From the NCBI GenBank assembly GCA_900548465.1, contig URKY01000018.1, forward strand, positions 1 to 42,245: a DNA stretch of 42,245 nt, given 5' to 3'. Position 1 is the first letter of the stretch, and each line of letters starts with the position of its first letter. Position numbers and translations under genes: made by a program. Below, piece after piece: positions 16,221-25,160 of this stretch. Source of the DNA: an uncultured Eubacterium sp. (GTDB taxonomy: Bacteria; Bacillota; Clostridia; Lachnospirales; Lachnospiraceae). Below the pieces are notes generated by a model. It did not search any database and was not told where the DNA came from. It was given only the letters and a program-made list of their open reading frames with translations.

Positions 16221-16532
16221 TTATGCCTGAAGCATCTTTATCATTTTTTCAACAATAGAATCTGCCTGCTTAATTGCTGGGCTAATGCCAATTTTTACTT
16301 TTTTGAGATTGTCAAACCTCTCAACATTTTTGATTGGCATATCAGTTGTTAAAATAACTGCATCTGCTGTTTCAACATCCTCTTTTGTAATTTGGTTTTC
16401 GATTCCGATTGATCCCTGTGTTTCAACCTTACATTCTACACCAGCTTTTTCGCAAGCCTGCTGAATTGCTTCAGCTGCCATATAAGTATGTGCTACCCCT
16501 GATGGGCAAGCTGTAACTGCTAAAAATTTCAT
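16221..16532 (-). CDS. PTS EIIB, fructose family
   Basis: 103 residues, a free-standing EIIB. The phosphocysteine is Cys9 in VTACPSGVAHT, the fructose/Frw-family signature (usually ACPTGIAHT). It accepts phosphate from EIIA and gives it to the sugar bound by EIIC. It lies 92 nt after the EIIC stop, across a perfect hairpin (16564-16593). Confidence 0.93.
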   Translation of the reverse strand: MKFLAVTACPSGVAHTYMAAEAIQQACEKAGVECKVETQGSIGIENQITKEDVETADAVILTTDMPIKNVERFDNLKKVKIGISPAIKQADSIVEKMIKMLQA

Positions 16533-16563
16533 ATCTAATCACTCTCTTTCACTTAATTCTTAT

Positions 16564-16593
16564 ATGAGAACCACCTTTAAAAGTGGTTCTCAT
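16564..16593. repeat. Perfect 11-bp hairpin between EIIC and EIIB
   Basis: ATGAGAACCAC (16564-16574) and GTGGTTCTCAT (16583-16593) are exact reverse complements around an 8-nt loop. On the transcribed minus strand no T-tract follows, so it is more likely an mRNA stabiliser or processing site than a terminator. Confidence 0.7.
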
Positions 16594-16624
16594 TTATTTT
16601 TAATTTTAACTAAAACTCTCGATT

Positions 16625-17854
16625 CTATTCGAATGAAATGTCAACATCTTCAAGTACTTCTTCGTGTTTAACATAATCTTTCTTGAAGATTGCACAAAGT
16701 GCAACGTAGATTGCAACACCGATTAAGATACAAATAATGTAAAGTGGCCAACCTGACATGAAGCTTTCACCCTGAATAACTGGAGCTACGATTAAACCAC
16801 CCCAACAAGCTGACATCTTAGCGCCAACGCCAAGGAATCCTGCGATACCACCGGCAATTGCTGATGAAACCATATTGATAGGAATCATTCTTGTAGGATC
16901 TGCTGCTGTATATGAAATAGCACCTTCTGTGATACCACAGAAGCCCATTGCTATAGCACCGATACCTGCATTCTGTTCTTCTTTTGAGAACTTCTTCTTT
17001 AAAAGTAATGATGCAACACCACATCCAATTGGAGGTACACAAATAGCAATACCAACTGGAGCTGCAAATGTATAAATACCTGTACCTACAAATGCTACCA
17101 TTAAGATTGAGTAAGCAACTTTATTTACAGGACCACCAAGGTCTGTTGCAATCATAAGTGATGCTAATGCACTGATACCTGCAAGTGCTAAGTTTCCATG
17201 ATCACCGTGAGCCATGTTTCTCATAACACCTTCTAACCATGTCATAAATGCTGCGATAGGTGTTCCACATAAGAACATAATAACACCGACAATTAATACA
17301 CCAACTACTGGAATAATGATAATTGATTTAAGCGACTGCATTGATTTTGGAAGAGGAATCTTCTTTAAGTAATGTGCAATAATACCTGCAAGCAAACCAG
17401 CAATAGCTGCTCCGATAAATCCGGCTGATGCTGTACTTACTGATAAGCTCTTATCAACGTAATACTGAACATTGTCAATTGTTGTTAAAACTGCTCCATC
17501 CGGAACCTTTACGCCTTTTGTAATCTCAACTAAGTTCTGAACAGTACTTGCGCCTGTAGGAATGTTCAATGCCATAAATCCACCTGCCATACCTACTGCA
17601 ATACCAGGTCTGTCAGCGATTGAATAAGCAATGTATGCTGCGAATACAGGACACATTAATCCAAGTGCATCAACTCCGATTGTCCATAACCAATAAGGAA
17701 TACCTGAACCCCATCCTGGAGCTGCTCCTTCACCTGTCAATAAAACGGCGATTGCCATTAAGATACCACCACCAACAACAACTGGAATCATGTATGATAC
17801 ACCATTCATAAGATGTGTTTTGGTATGTTTTAAAATATCAACTAACTCTTTCAT
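16625..17854 (-). CDS. PTS EIIC permease, fructose family
   Basis: 409 residues, about ten membrane helices. The family signatures are present: ATDLGGPVNKVAYS and GITEGAISYTAADP (usually GITEGAIPF). It forms the sugar channel and, with EIIB, phosphorylates the incoming sugar. The three separate polypeptides EIIA, EIIC and EIIB resemble Frw-type systems more than fused FruA. The sugar is not determined: neighbouring manA suggests a mannose-6-phosphate-type product, while fruK nearby suggests fructose-1-phosphate. It begins 24 nt after EIIA. Confidence 0.94.
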   Translation of the reverse strand: MKELVDILKHTKTHLMNGVSYMIPVVVGGGILMAIAVLLTGEGAAPGWGSGIPYWLWTIGVDALGLMCPVFAAYIAYSIADRPGIAVGMAGGFMALNIPTGASTVQNLVEITKGVKVPDGAVLTTIDNVQYYVDKSLSVSTASAGFIGAAIAGLLAGIIAHYLKKIPLPKSMQSLKSIIIIPVVGVLIVGVIMFLCGTPIAAFMTWLEGVMRNMAHGDHGNLALAGISALASLMIATDLGGPVNKVAYSILMVAFVGTGIYTFAAPVGIAICVPPIGCGVASLLLKKKFSKEEQNAGIGAIAMGFCGITEGAISYTAADPTRMIPINMVSSAIAGGIAGFLGVGAKMSACWGGLIVAPVIQGESFMSGWPLYIICILIGVAIYVALCAIFKKDYVKHEEVLEDVDISFE

Positions 17855-17878
17855 AACACTCTCCTTTTCTAACTTTTT

Positions 17879-18322
17879 TTATACAGCTCCGATTAAGTCT
17901 ATAACTTCTTCTGCTGTTTTTGCTTTTGCAAGCTGTTCTCTGAAATCATCATGCATAACTTTTCTAAACAAGCCTGCCAAAATTTCGAGATGCCTATCAC
18001 CATGTCCCGGTGATGGAACACCTATCTGGAACACAATATCAACTTCTTCTGAGTCATCCCATTTGATTGGATGGGCAAGACGAACAAATGCAAGTGATGG
18101 TTCCTTTACATGTACTGACTTAGCGTGAGGTGTTGCTACTGAAAAACCAACTGCTGTACTTGAACTTGCTTCTCTTGCCAAAACATCTTTGACATAGCCG
18201 TCCCTGTCAATAAGTCTGTCATCCTTATCCATGGAATCTGCAATAAGATTAATAACTTCTTCTGCACTATTTGCCTCTGCATCAAAAATTACCATTGCCG
18301 AACTCATAAGTTCCTTTGCCAT
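17879..18322 (-). CDS. PTS EIIA, fructose/mannitol family (type 2)
   Basis: 147 residues. The phosphohistidine is H66 in SVATPHAKS, followed by the typical IKWDDSEEVDIVFQIGVP. It transfers phosphate from HPr to EIIB. A strong AAGGAGGAAA precedes the start. It is the first gene of the EII transcript, just after its own promoter and after the terminator closing the regulator gene. Confidence 0.94.
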   Translation of the reverse strand: MAKELMSSAMVIFDAEANSAEEVINLIADSMDKDDRLIDRDGYVKDVLAREASSSTAVGFSVATPHAKSVHVKEPSLAFVRLAHPIKWDDSEEVDIVFQIGVPSPGHGDRHLEILAGLFRKVMHDDFREQLAKAKTAEEVIDLIGAV

Positions 18323-18367
18323 GTTACTTTCCTCCTTCTTTTTAACTTATCACCATTGTGTAATTTT

Positions 18368-18396
18368 ATTCTATATTGAGAATATATTTTTTTCAA
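18368..18396 (-). promoter_or_regulatory. Promoter of the EIIA-EIIC-EIIB(-HPr-EI) operon
   Basis: Minus strand: -35 TTGAAA (18391-18396), 17-nt spacer, -10 TAGAAT (18368-18373). The spacer contains the palindrome ATATT-CTC-AATAT, a candidate operator for the PRD activator or the DeoR repressor. Confidence 0.65.
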
Positions 18397-18404
18397 TTCT
18401 TCCC

Positions 18405-18439
18405 AAAAAAGAAAATTGCACTTAGGTTAGTGCAATTTT
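18405..18439 (-). terminator. Intrinsic terminator after the PRD regulator
   Basis: AAAATTGCACT/AGTGCAATTTT (18412-18422 and 18429-18439) with a 6-nt loop, followed on the minus strand by C-T6. It separates manA-regulator from the EII operon. Confidence 0.85.
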
Positions 18440-18484
18440 CAACAAACAACTTATTATTCTATTATTGTAACATTTTTATTTTTA

Positions 18485-20446
18485 CTAAACTTTTTGCCAA
18501 TTTAGTTCTTTTTTTAGAGTTTCAACCATCTTTTCAGGCGTATCAATCTTTTTAATGCCTTCTATCTTGTCTTCAGACCCTACCATTCTTCCAAAATCTG
18601 TAAAAAATGCTTTTGTTGTTGCCACATTATGGAAGTTCAGTGCCAACAGAAATATAACATTTACCATTTCTCCGCCCCAGTTTACCGGATATGTAAGCTT
18701 TATTACAAACACCTTAGGCTTTATTACATTTTCCGGCATTCCATGCGGGATTGCCACATAGTTTCCAATTGTAGTAGGCTCAATATGCTCTCTATCAATA
18801 ACATCCTGATAAAAATCCTTTGTAACATATCCGTCTTTGCAGAGAATACTGCATGCATCTTTCAATACAGACTCTCTCTTTACCTTTTCATTCACAATCA
18901 TTATATGCTCTTCATCAATCATTTTTGTAAAGGAATCCTTATCCATATGAGGATTAGACACAGCCTCAAAACATGCTGATTTTATTTTATTCTCATCTGT
19001 GGTGCTCACCATTGGTGATATATACACTACATTGTCATCATAATCTATGTTTGGAAGTAGTGACAATATAATGTCATAATCATAATCACCTATATTATCT
19101 ATCTTTCCTGAAGATAATATAGCAACAATTTTTACTTCTTTTATTTTGTCTTCGATTTTTCTTGCTACTATATTGGCTGCTGCAATTCCGCTTGTTCCTA
19201 TTAAGACTGCTTTTGCCTTTTTAATGTTTCGGTGTAATGCGCCTCCTAAAAATAATGCTATAAATGAAATTTCGTGTTCTGTTGGAATAGCCTTACTGTA
19301 CACTTCGTAGAATTTTCCCAATGTAAAACAAATTGCAAATATTCCCGAATACATCTCCTTTATATCTTCTAGGAATGGATTTCTAACTTCAATTCCATAC
19401 TGTGTTCTAATAAAAGATTCCGGAACAAATGACTCTAAGCTTGTTTTTAACAATTCATTTTTCGTTAAATCCACATTTAAAATTTCTGACAAATACTCAA
19501 GAATTTCATTACAGATTTCTTCACATCTTTCATTACCATATATTCTCGGCATATTAAAATCTGTTTTTGCCTGAACTACAGCTGACGCAAATAAAATATC
19601 AATGTATTGCTGCTCGTACTCATTTAATTCCATGTTACAGATTTCCATATATAAATCTGTTACAGTCTCCAAAACCTCTCTTTCGCAGATAGGGCTCTGT
19701 TCTAAACTGATTTTAGACTGCAATTCATTTCCTTTTTTTATTCTAAACAACTGTATAAGCATATACTCCGCCAACATTCTGAAACTATAATCCGTATATG
19801 CTACGTCATATTTTTTCTCTAATTTATGAATTATGTCTACTACTTTTCCTAAGTTATTTTCTCCAAAATTGTTTATCCATACTTCTACCTCCTCTTCATT
19901 CATCCGGTAGTCGTATTTTTCCTGAGTCTTTTTATTTTCAACAGGGTAAAGACAATAATTTTTCATTGCCTTTCTTATGGAAAATTCATCACCTGTTATA
20001 AAAACTCCGTGACCTGATACTCTGTTGATTTTTATTCCATATTTTCTAAGTTCATCGGAAATAGAATTAATATCCTCTCCAATCATCTTCTTACTTACAT
20101 TTAATTCCTCAGAAAACAACGCTAATGTGTAATTATCCCATCCACTTAAAAGAATGTACATAATATATCCCATTCTCTGTTTTTTTGACATTACCGTTTT
20201 CTTTTCTCTTTTTAGATTATTTATCAGTTCGATTTGTTCCTGTGAAAAGTTTGCAACAAAGCCTATCCCGGGCTTCCTATCCAGAATCATTCCTTTTTCT
20301 TTACAAAAATCTGATACTTCCTTAATGTATGTTTTAATACTTCTTTCCGATACTCCCAAATATAATGCTAATGTTCTTGATGTTATAGGGGTTTTATTGT
20401 TCTCTATTAACTTCTCAATTATTTGAAGTGCTCTCTCTGATAACAT
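18485..20446 (-). CDS. PRD-containing PTS-type transcriptional regulator (MtlR/LicR/ManR-like)
   Basis: 653 residues. Domains in order: N-terminal HTH (residues about 1-60, TSRTLALYLGVSERSIKTYI), second Mga-type HTH (about 85-160), two PTS-regulation domains (about 190-400), an EIIB-like domain (about 405-490) and an EIIA-type-2 domain (about 505-650) with a likely phosphohistidine, His568 in AIPHGMP. The usual PRD2 His (LTLHFGA-like) reads FIALFLGGALHR, and the PRD1 equivalent also lacks the expected His. The EIIB-like loop reads VLIGTSGIAAA without the expected Cys. It may therefore sense phosphorylation mainly through His568. It lies 24 nt after manA and is closed by its own terminator, just upstream of the EII promoter it likely controls. 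Confidence 0.9.
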   Translation of the reverse strand: MLSERALQIIEKLIENNKTPITSRTLALYLGVSERSIKTYIKEVSDFCKEKGMILDRKPGIGFVANFSQEQIELINNLKREKKTVMSKKQRMGYIMYILLSGWDNYTLALFSEELNVSKKMIGEDINSISDELRKYGIKINRVSGHGVFITGDEFSIRKAMKNYCLYPVENKKTQEKYDYRMNEEEVEVWINNFGENNLGKVVDIIHKLEKKYDVAYTDYSFRMLAEYMLIQLFRIKKGNELQSKISLEQSPICEREVLETVTDLYMEICNMELNEYEQQYIDILFASAVVQAKTDFNMPRIYGNERCEEICNEILEYLSEILNVDLTKNELLKTSLESFVPESFIRTQYGIEVRNPFLEDIKEMYSGIFAICFTLGKFYEVYSKAIPTEHEISFIALFLGGALHRNIKKAKAVLIGTSGIAAANIVARKIEDKIKEVKIVAILSSGKIDNIGDYDYDIILSLLPNIDYDDNVVYISPMVSTTDENKIKSACFEAVSNPHMDKDSFTKMIDEEHIMIVNEKVKRESVLKDACSILCKDGYVTKDFYQDVIDREHIEPTTIGNYVAIPHGMPENVIKPKVFVIKLTYPVNWGGEMVNVIFLLALNFHNVATTKAFFTDFGRMVGSEDKIEGIKKIDTPEKMVETLKKELNWQKV

Positions 20447-20470
20447 ATCTCTTCCAACTTTCCTTTAACT

Positions 20471-21397
20471 TTAGCAGTATGACATAACTATAGTCATATT
20501 TCCAATGAATTCACATTTATCAACAACTGACGGAATAATAAAATTATCGCCTTTTTTGATTTCAATGTCATTTACACGACCCTCACCGTCAATTATCGTG
20601 ACATTTACAAATGACTTGTCCATTTCATAAGTATATGAGTCCTTTATGTCCCATTTTTCCACTGTGTAATAAGGACATGTTACTAACCTTTCACAAGTTG
20701 TTTCACCATAATTATTGACAATCCTGTCCTGCTTATACTCAACAAACGGAGTCTCAATACAATCTATGCTCTGTTTAACGTGCAGTTCTCTCTTCTTTCC
20801 ATTCTGTAATCTGTCGTAATCATAAACTCTATAGGTTACGTCACTACTTTGCTGTGTTTCAATAAGCAGAGTTCCGCCTTTAATTGCATGGAGGCATCCC
20901 GGATTTATCTGGAAGAAATCCCCTTTCTTAATCGGCACCTCTCTTATAAGTTCATTCCACATTGCATTGTTAATCATGTCTTTTAGCTCGTTTTTATCTT
21001 TAGCATTATGACCTATTACAATGGTGGCATCTTCCTTACAATCCAAAATATACCAGCATTCTGTTTTTCCCAGTGCTCCATTTTCATGTTCTTTTGCATA
21101 TTCATTATTAGGATGTACCTGAATACTAAGATCTGCTTCTGCTCCGATGATCTTCACCAATAATGGAAACTGTTTTCCTTCTATGTTTCCAAATAATTCA
21201 CGATGATTTTCAAAACACCATGACAACGTCTTTCCTGCATATTCTCCATTCTCAATTACACACTCACCACTTTTATGTGCACTGATTCCCCAGCACTCTC
21301 CTGCGTGACTTCCTGCTTCTTCATATCCAAAATCTGAAAGCATTTTCCCGCCCCAGATTGCATCTTTAAATACAGGTTTTAATTTTAGTATGTTCAT
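20471..21397 (-). CDS. manA: Class I mannose-6-phosphate isomerase
   Basis: About 308 residues, the short bacterial class I form (cupin fold, Zn-dependent). QVHPNNEYAKEHENG and PGCLHAIKGG supply the metal-binding His and Glu residues. It interconverts mannose-6-phosphate and fructose-6-phosphate. ATG 21406 directly touches AGGAGG, so I prefer the in-frame ATG at 21397 at correct spacing. It leads the minus-strand unit with the PRD regulator, facing the divergent DUF885 gene across about 130 AT-rich bases that contain a near-palindrome around TTTTATATATAAAA (about 21464-21477). Confidence 0.9.
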   Translation of the reverse strand: MNILKLKPVFKDAIWGGKMLSDFGYEEAGSHAGECWGISAHKSGECVIENGEYAGKTLSWCFENHRELFGNIEGKQFPLLVKIIGAEADLSIQVHPNNEYAKEHENGALGKTECWYILDCKEDATIVIGHNAKDKNELKDMINNAMWNELIREVPIKKGDFFQINPGCLHAIKGGTLLIETQQSSDVTYRVYDYDRLQNGKKRELHVKQSIDCIETPFVEYKQDRIVNNYGETTCERLVTCPYYTVEKWDIKDSYTYEMDKSFVNVTIIDGEGRVNDIEIKKGDNFIIPSVVDKCEFIGNMTIVMSYC

Positions 21398-21534
21398 TCT
21401 GTCCATCCTCCTATATATGATTCATTATTTTTCAACGCTCATTATTACCCCAATTGTAATATCTTTTATATATAAAATATCATAAATTTCATTTTTTTTC
21501 TATATCTTATAATAATAGACTTAAAGGATACATT

Positions 21535-23343
21535 ATGAAAAAATTCATTATATCTTGGCTTCCTTATAAATTAAAAATTCATAAGTTATTTGTTATTATC
21601 GCCTTTTGCCTGATTGGAACTTTTTTGTTTTTCTCCTGCAATTCTCCACGGGATAATTACACCGTACACTACTCCAATAATGAACAGTTCAAATTTGACC
21701 TTTATGCCAATGATCTTTTTGTAAATGAACTGTCTTCTGACGCACTAAGTCTGCATTTTTATTTATCAAATCCCAAGGATTTTGGCATAGACAATGTTCC
21801 TCTAAGCCTTGGAACCTATTCCTACAAAAATATGGCAGACAGTCAGCAGTATTATATTGACCAGTTAAATTATCTTGAATCTCTTGAATATAAAAAACTG
21901 CTTCCAAACCAACAACTTACTTATGATGTTTTACAAAACTATTTTAAAATCGGTCTCGATTTTGGAGACTTGTGCCTGTGCTCTGAAGTTTTAAGTCCGA
22001 CTACCGGCATTCAGTCACAATTTCCTGTTCTTTTTTCTGAATATTCTTTTGCAAATTCTAAAGATATTGACAATTATCTTACTCTGCTTTCAACGCTAAA
22101 AGATTATTATGGTCAAATCTGCAAATTTCAAACTTGTAAAGCCCAAAATAATTGTTTTATAAGCTCTTTTTGTTGTAAAAACATAATTTCCCAATGCAAA
22201 GATTTTATTGGAGATAAAAAGCCTTCTGAAAATCTCTTACATACTTCTTTTTTTAATCGGTTGAATGATTGCAAATTCTTGTCTGAAAATCAAAAGCAAC
22301 AATATATAAACAAAAATTTGTCCGTTTTGGAAAAAGTTGTTTTTCCTGCCTACGAGGAGATTATTAATACTTTAGAAAAACTGTTAAAGGATGGTTATTG
22401 TAAAAATGAAAATGGTCTTTTTTACCTAAAGAACGGCAAGGACTATTACCAGTATCTTGCTACACTGTATACCGGAAGTTCAAAATCCGTTATGGAACTT
22501 AAGTCAGCTATTCAAAATGCTCTTTCTAAAGATGTACGCAAACTATACTCTTTACTTGATATAAATCCGGAACTTGAAAAGCAACTTAATTCTTTAGGCT
22601 CCGAAAACCTAAACCCAAAAGATATTTTAAGTCACCTGCAAAAGAAGGCTTCAAAAGATTTTCCCGAACTCTTCAATGCCCAATATCAGGTTAAATATGT
22701 TGATAAAAGTCTTGAAAATTATTTAAGCCCGGCATTTTATCTCACTCCGCCTATTGATGACCTTAACAAAAACACAATATATATTAACAACAATAAAAAC
22801 AACACTGAAAATCTTTACACAATCCTCGCTCACGAAGGAATCCCAGGGCATATGCTTCAGGCTGACTTTTTTGCATCCACCTCACCTCTACCAATCCGCC
22901 ATGTTATAAATTACGGTGGTTATTCCGAAGGGTGGGCCACTTACGCAGAACTTATGTCCTACCAATATGAATACGATAACCGGCAACTTGCCGACGTCCT
23001 TGCCTGCAACAGTTCCTACTCCCTTGCCCTTTACTCTCTCTGTGATATCGGTGTAAACTATGAAGGCTGGACTTTAAAAGACCTTACTAATTTCCTGAAA
23101 AATTATAATATAAAAGACCAAAAGGTCTGGACTTCTATTTTTCAGACTGTTGTTGAAGAACCTGCAAATTATCTGAAATATTATGGAGGATATTTAGAAA
23201 TTTTAGAAATAAAAGATTCCTTGAAAAAAGAACTTGGAGACAAATTTAATCTAAAAAAATTTCATGCAGCCTTTCTTGCAATCGGTCCCGCCGACTTCGA
23301 CACCGTAAGGAAATGGCTCCCTATAAAATATAATGAATACTAA
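21535..23343 (+). CDS. DUF885-family lipoprotein, predicted metallopeptidase-like
   Basis: 602 residues. A hydrophobic export segment at about residues 18-36 ends in FFSC, a plausible lipobox. The mature part carries the DUF885 hallmarks HEGIPGHMLQ (an HExxxH-like metal site) and SEGWATYAE. The family is believed to be zinc-peptidase related, but a substrate is not known. A weak ribosome site AAAGGA precedes ATG 21535. The gene stands alone, divergent from manA and convergent with fruK, and its codon use is more AT-rich than its neighbours. Lipid anchoring is probable, not certain. Confidence 0.85.
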   Translation: MKKFIISWLPYKLKIHKLFVIIAFCLIGTFLFFSCNSPRDNYTVHYSNNEQFKFDLYANDLFVNELSSDALSLHFYLSNPKDFGIDNVPLSLGTYSYKNMADSQQYYIDQLNYLESLEYKKLLPNQQLTYDVLQNYFKIGLDFGDLCLCSEVLSPTTGIQSQFPVLFSEYSFANSKDIDNYLTLLSTLKDYYGQICKFQTCKAQNNCFISSFCCKNIISQCKDFIGDKKPSENLLHTSFFNRLNDCKFLSENQKQQYINKNLSVLEKVVFPAYEEIINTLEKLLKDGYCKNENGLFYLKNGKDYYQYLATLYTGSSKSVMELKSAIQNALSKDVRKLYSLLDINPELEKQLNSLGSENLNPKDILSHLQKKASKDFPELFNAQYQVKYVDKSLENYLSPAFYLTPPIDDLNKNTIYINNNKNNTENLYTILAHEGIPGHMLQADFFASTSPLPIRHVINYGGYSEGWATYAELMSYQYEYDNRQLADVLACNSSYSLALYSLCDIGVNYEGWTLKDLTNFLKNYNIKDQKVWTSIFQTVVEEPANYLKYYGGYLEILEIKDSLKKELGDKFNLKKFHAAFLAIGPADFDTVRKWLPIKYNEY

Positions 23344-23379
23344 ATAAAGCAGGATTTGTTATTGATTTTGTATTCCCCT

Positions 23380-23510
23380 GTTGCTTTTTCTGCTTAAATC
23401 AGCGATGTTTCGGGCGGAAAAAGCAACATGAATTCTTGATTTCTCTTGCCCATGTGGCTTTCACCTTTCCAACGACGCTTTTCCGGGCGGAAAATACAAC
23501 ATAAATTCTC
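23380..23510. repeat. Two direct repeats with GGGC-loop hairpins
   Basis: CGGGCGGAAAA-nn-CAACAT-n-AATTCT occurs at 23411 and again at 23484, a period of 73 bp with 23 of 26 positions identical. Copy 1 lies in a longer hairpin GTTGCTTTTTC...GAAAAAGCAAC; copy 2 in TTTTCC-GGGC-GGAAAA. This fills most of the 294-bp convergent gap between the DUF885 gene and fruK. I do not recognise the repeat. Confidence 0.55.
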
Positions 23511-23519
23511 CAAAACATA

Positions 23520-23571
23520 AAGAGATTGTGGAAACGTCAATTTCAAAATAACATTCACACAATCTCTTTTA
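23520..23571. terminator. Bidirectional terminator between the DUF885 gene and fruK
   Basis: AAGAGATTGTG (23520-23530) pairs with CACAATCTCTT (23558-23568), with an inner GAAA/TTTC stem and T-richness on the plus strand. It serves the convergent gene pair. Confidence 0.7.
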
Positions 23572-23637
23572 TCAATACTATTTCACCTGCAACAATAAAC
23601 ACTAAATTTAATTTTTCTATAATTGTGTATTACCTGA

Positions 23638-24552
23638 CTAGGCTTCACTACAGAACACTTTTTCAAGTTCTTCCACTTCTTCCTTTGTAGCAAGGTTATC
23701 ACTAAATGCGCTGGCACTTCCTGTAACCAGTCCCTTATTTAAAGCCTTTTTATAGTCGCCGCTCTCCAAATATCCTGCTATGAATCCCGCAACCATTGAA
23801 TCTCCGGCACCTACAGAATTCTTTACCTTGCCTTCAGGACAAGGACTCTTATAAACCTGTCCATCTTCTGCTACCAGAACCGCACCTTCTCCTGCCATAG
23901 ATACAAGGACATTTCTTGCCCCTTTCCCCTGCATCTTTTTAGCATATGGAACCACTTCGTCCCTTGTATTCAATTCCACGTCAAATATTTCTCCTAATTC
24001 ATGGTTATTTGGCTTTATGAAAAATGGCTTGTACTTTAAAACGTTCAACAAAAGATCCTTTGTAGCATCAACTACAATTTTTACGTCCTTATCTTTCAGA
24101 TGTTCCATAATATCGCTGTACATAGTTTCAGGTATAACAGCCGGAATACTTCCTGCCAGCACCAGAATATCTCCATCCTTTATGTTATCTAATTTTTCAT
24201 ATAATTTCTTAATGTCAGATTCCTTAATTGCAGGACCCATTCCGTTAATTTCACTTTCCTGCTGGGCTCTGATTTTTACATTGATTCTTGTTAATCCCTC
24301 TTCAACCTCAATAAAATCGGCATTTACACCATTAACTTCAAGCATTTTCTGAACACTTTTTCCTGTAAATCCTGCAAGGAAACCTAAAGCCGTGTTCTCA
24401 AATCCCAGGTTGCTAAGTACCATGGAAACGTTAATTCCTTTTCCCCCCGGAAACATTAACTCAGCTGATGTTCTGTTAACACTTCCCAATTCAAAATTTT
24501 TAACATCCACAATATAATCAATGGATGGATTAAACGTAACTGTATATATCAT
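23638..24552 (-). CDS. fruK: 1-phosphofructokinase (PfkB family)
   Basis: 304 residues. PfkB signatures are present: N-terminal TFNPSIDYIV and FPGGKGINVSMVLSNLG, and C-terminal VKNSVGAGDSMVAGF with the catalytic Asp. FruK/LacC-type enzymes phosphorylate fructose-1-phosphate or tagatose-6-phosphate; the TFNPSIDY start fits FruK best. ATP-dependent, cytoplasmic, giving fructose-1,6-bisphosphate. GGAGGAAG precedes the start. It follows spmB by 44 nt, an odd operon partner, and is separated from the fructose-family PTS by the DUF885 gene. A role in that PTS pathway is possible only if the product is a 1-phosphate. Confidence 0.9.
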   Translation of the reverse strand: MIYTVTFNPSIDYIVDVKNFELGSVNRTSAELMFPGGKGINVSMVLSNLGFENTALGFLAGFTGKSVQKMLEVNGVNADFIEVEEGLTRINVKIRAQQESEINGMGPAIKESDIKKLYEKLDNIKDGDILVLAGSIPAVIPETMYSDIMEHLKDKDVKIVVDATKDLLLNVLKYKPFFIKPNNHELGEIFDVELNTRDEVVPYAKKMQGKGARNVLVSMAGEGAVLVAEDGQVYKSPCPEGKVKNSVGAGDSMVAGFIAGYLESGDYKKALNKGLVTGSASAFSDNLATKEEVEELEKVFCSEA

Positions 24553-24596
24553 ATTCTTCTTCCTCCATCTGTTACCTTAAAATCAATATAATTTAT

Positions 24597-25121
24597 TTAC
24601 ATTAAATTTGCAAGCAGCACACTGGCAATTGTTCCGGCAATTGTTGACAAAATTGCACCAGCCAAAGTCCATCGGGTTCTCGTTACCTTTGCTGATATAT
24701 AGTATACCGACATTGTGTAGAAAATAGTCTCCGTGCAACTCATCATAAGGGAAGTAACCATTCCCAGGTATGAATCGGGACCATATTTTTTAAAAATGTC
24801 CAAAACCATTCCAGTGGCTGCGGAAGACGAAAATACTTTTACGATGGTGACTGGCATAAGTTCCCCCGGAAATCCAATAGGATTTGTTAATTTACCAAGC
24901 CACCTGCCGAGAAAATCCATAAACCCGGACTCTCTTAGCACTCCCACTGCCACCATCAGACCAATTAAGGTAGGCATAACCTTGATTACCGTTTTTAATC
25001 CTCCTGTAGCACCCTCTACAAAATCATCATATATGTTCTCTTTCTTTATTACACCATAAATTACTATAAACAGCATAACTGCCGGTATTATAAACGAAGA
25101 AATTGTTACAATTATTGACAT
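24597..25121 (-). CDS. spmB: Spore maturation protein B
   Basis: 174 residues, the usual SpmB length; several membrane helices of the nucleoside-recognition (Gate) domain type. Recognisable stretches are GLMVAVGVLRESGFMDFLG and KVFSSSAATGMVLDIFKKYG. In Bacillus, SpmA and SpmB together are needed for full dehydration of the spore core. Here spmA lies about 10.5 kb away, with an antiporter, the ECF operon and an LTA synthase between them. A terminator ends only about 40 bp upstream of the start codon, so its promoter must overlap that hairpin or expression depends on readthrough. Confidence 0.92.
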   Translation of the reverse strand: MSIIVTISSFIIPAVMLFIVIYGVIKKENIYDDFVEGATGGLKTVIKVMPTLIGLMVAVGVLRESGFMDFLGRWLGKLTNPIGFPGELMPVTIVKVFSSSAATGMVLDIFKKYGPDSYLGMVTSLMMSCTETIFYTMSVYYISAKVTRTRWTLAGAILSTIAGTIASVLLANLM

Positions 25122-25160
25122 ACCACTACTCCCTAATTTTACTATTCTATTTTATGGAAT

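Noticed and set aside
16818..17042. Other-frame ORFs within the PTS, EI and GRE genes
   Set aside because: They are shadows of the real genes, without ribosome sites or recognisable domains.
21395..21406. Start of manA at the upstream ATG
   Set aside because: AGGAGG directly touches that ATG with no spacing; the in-frame ATG 9 nt later has a normal distance.
23380..23510. CRISPR-like repeats
   Set aside because: Only two imperfect copies, one spacing, and no cas genes in the window.
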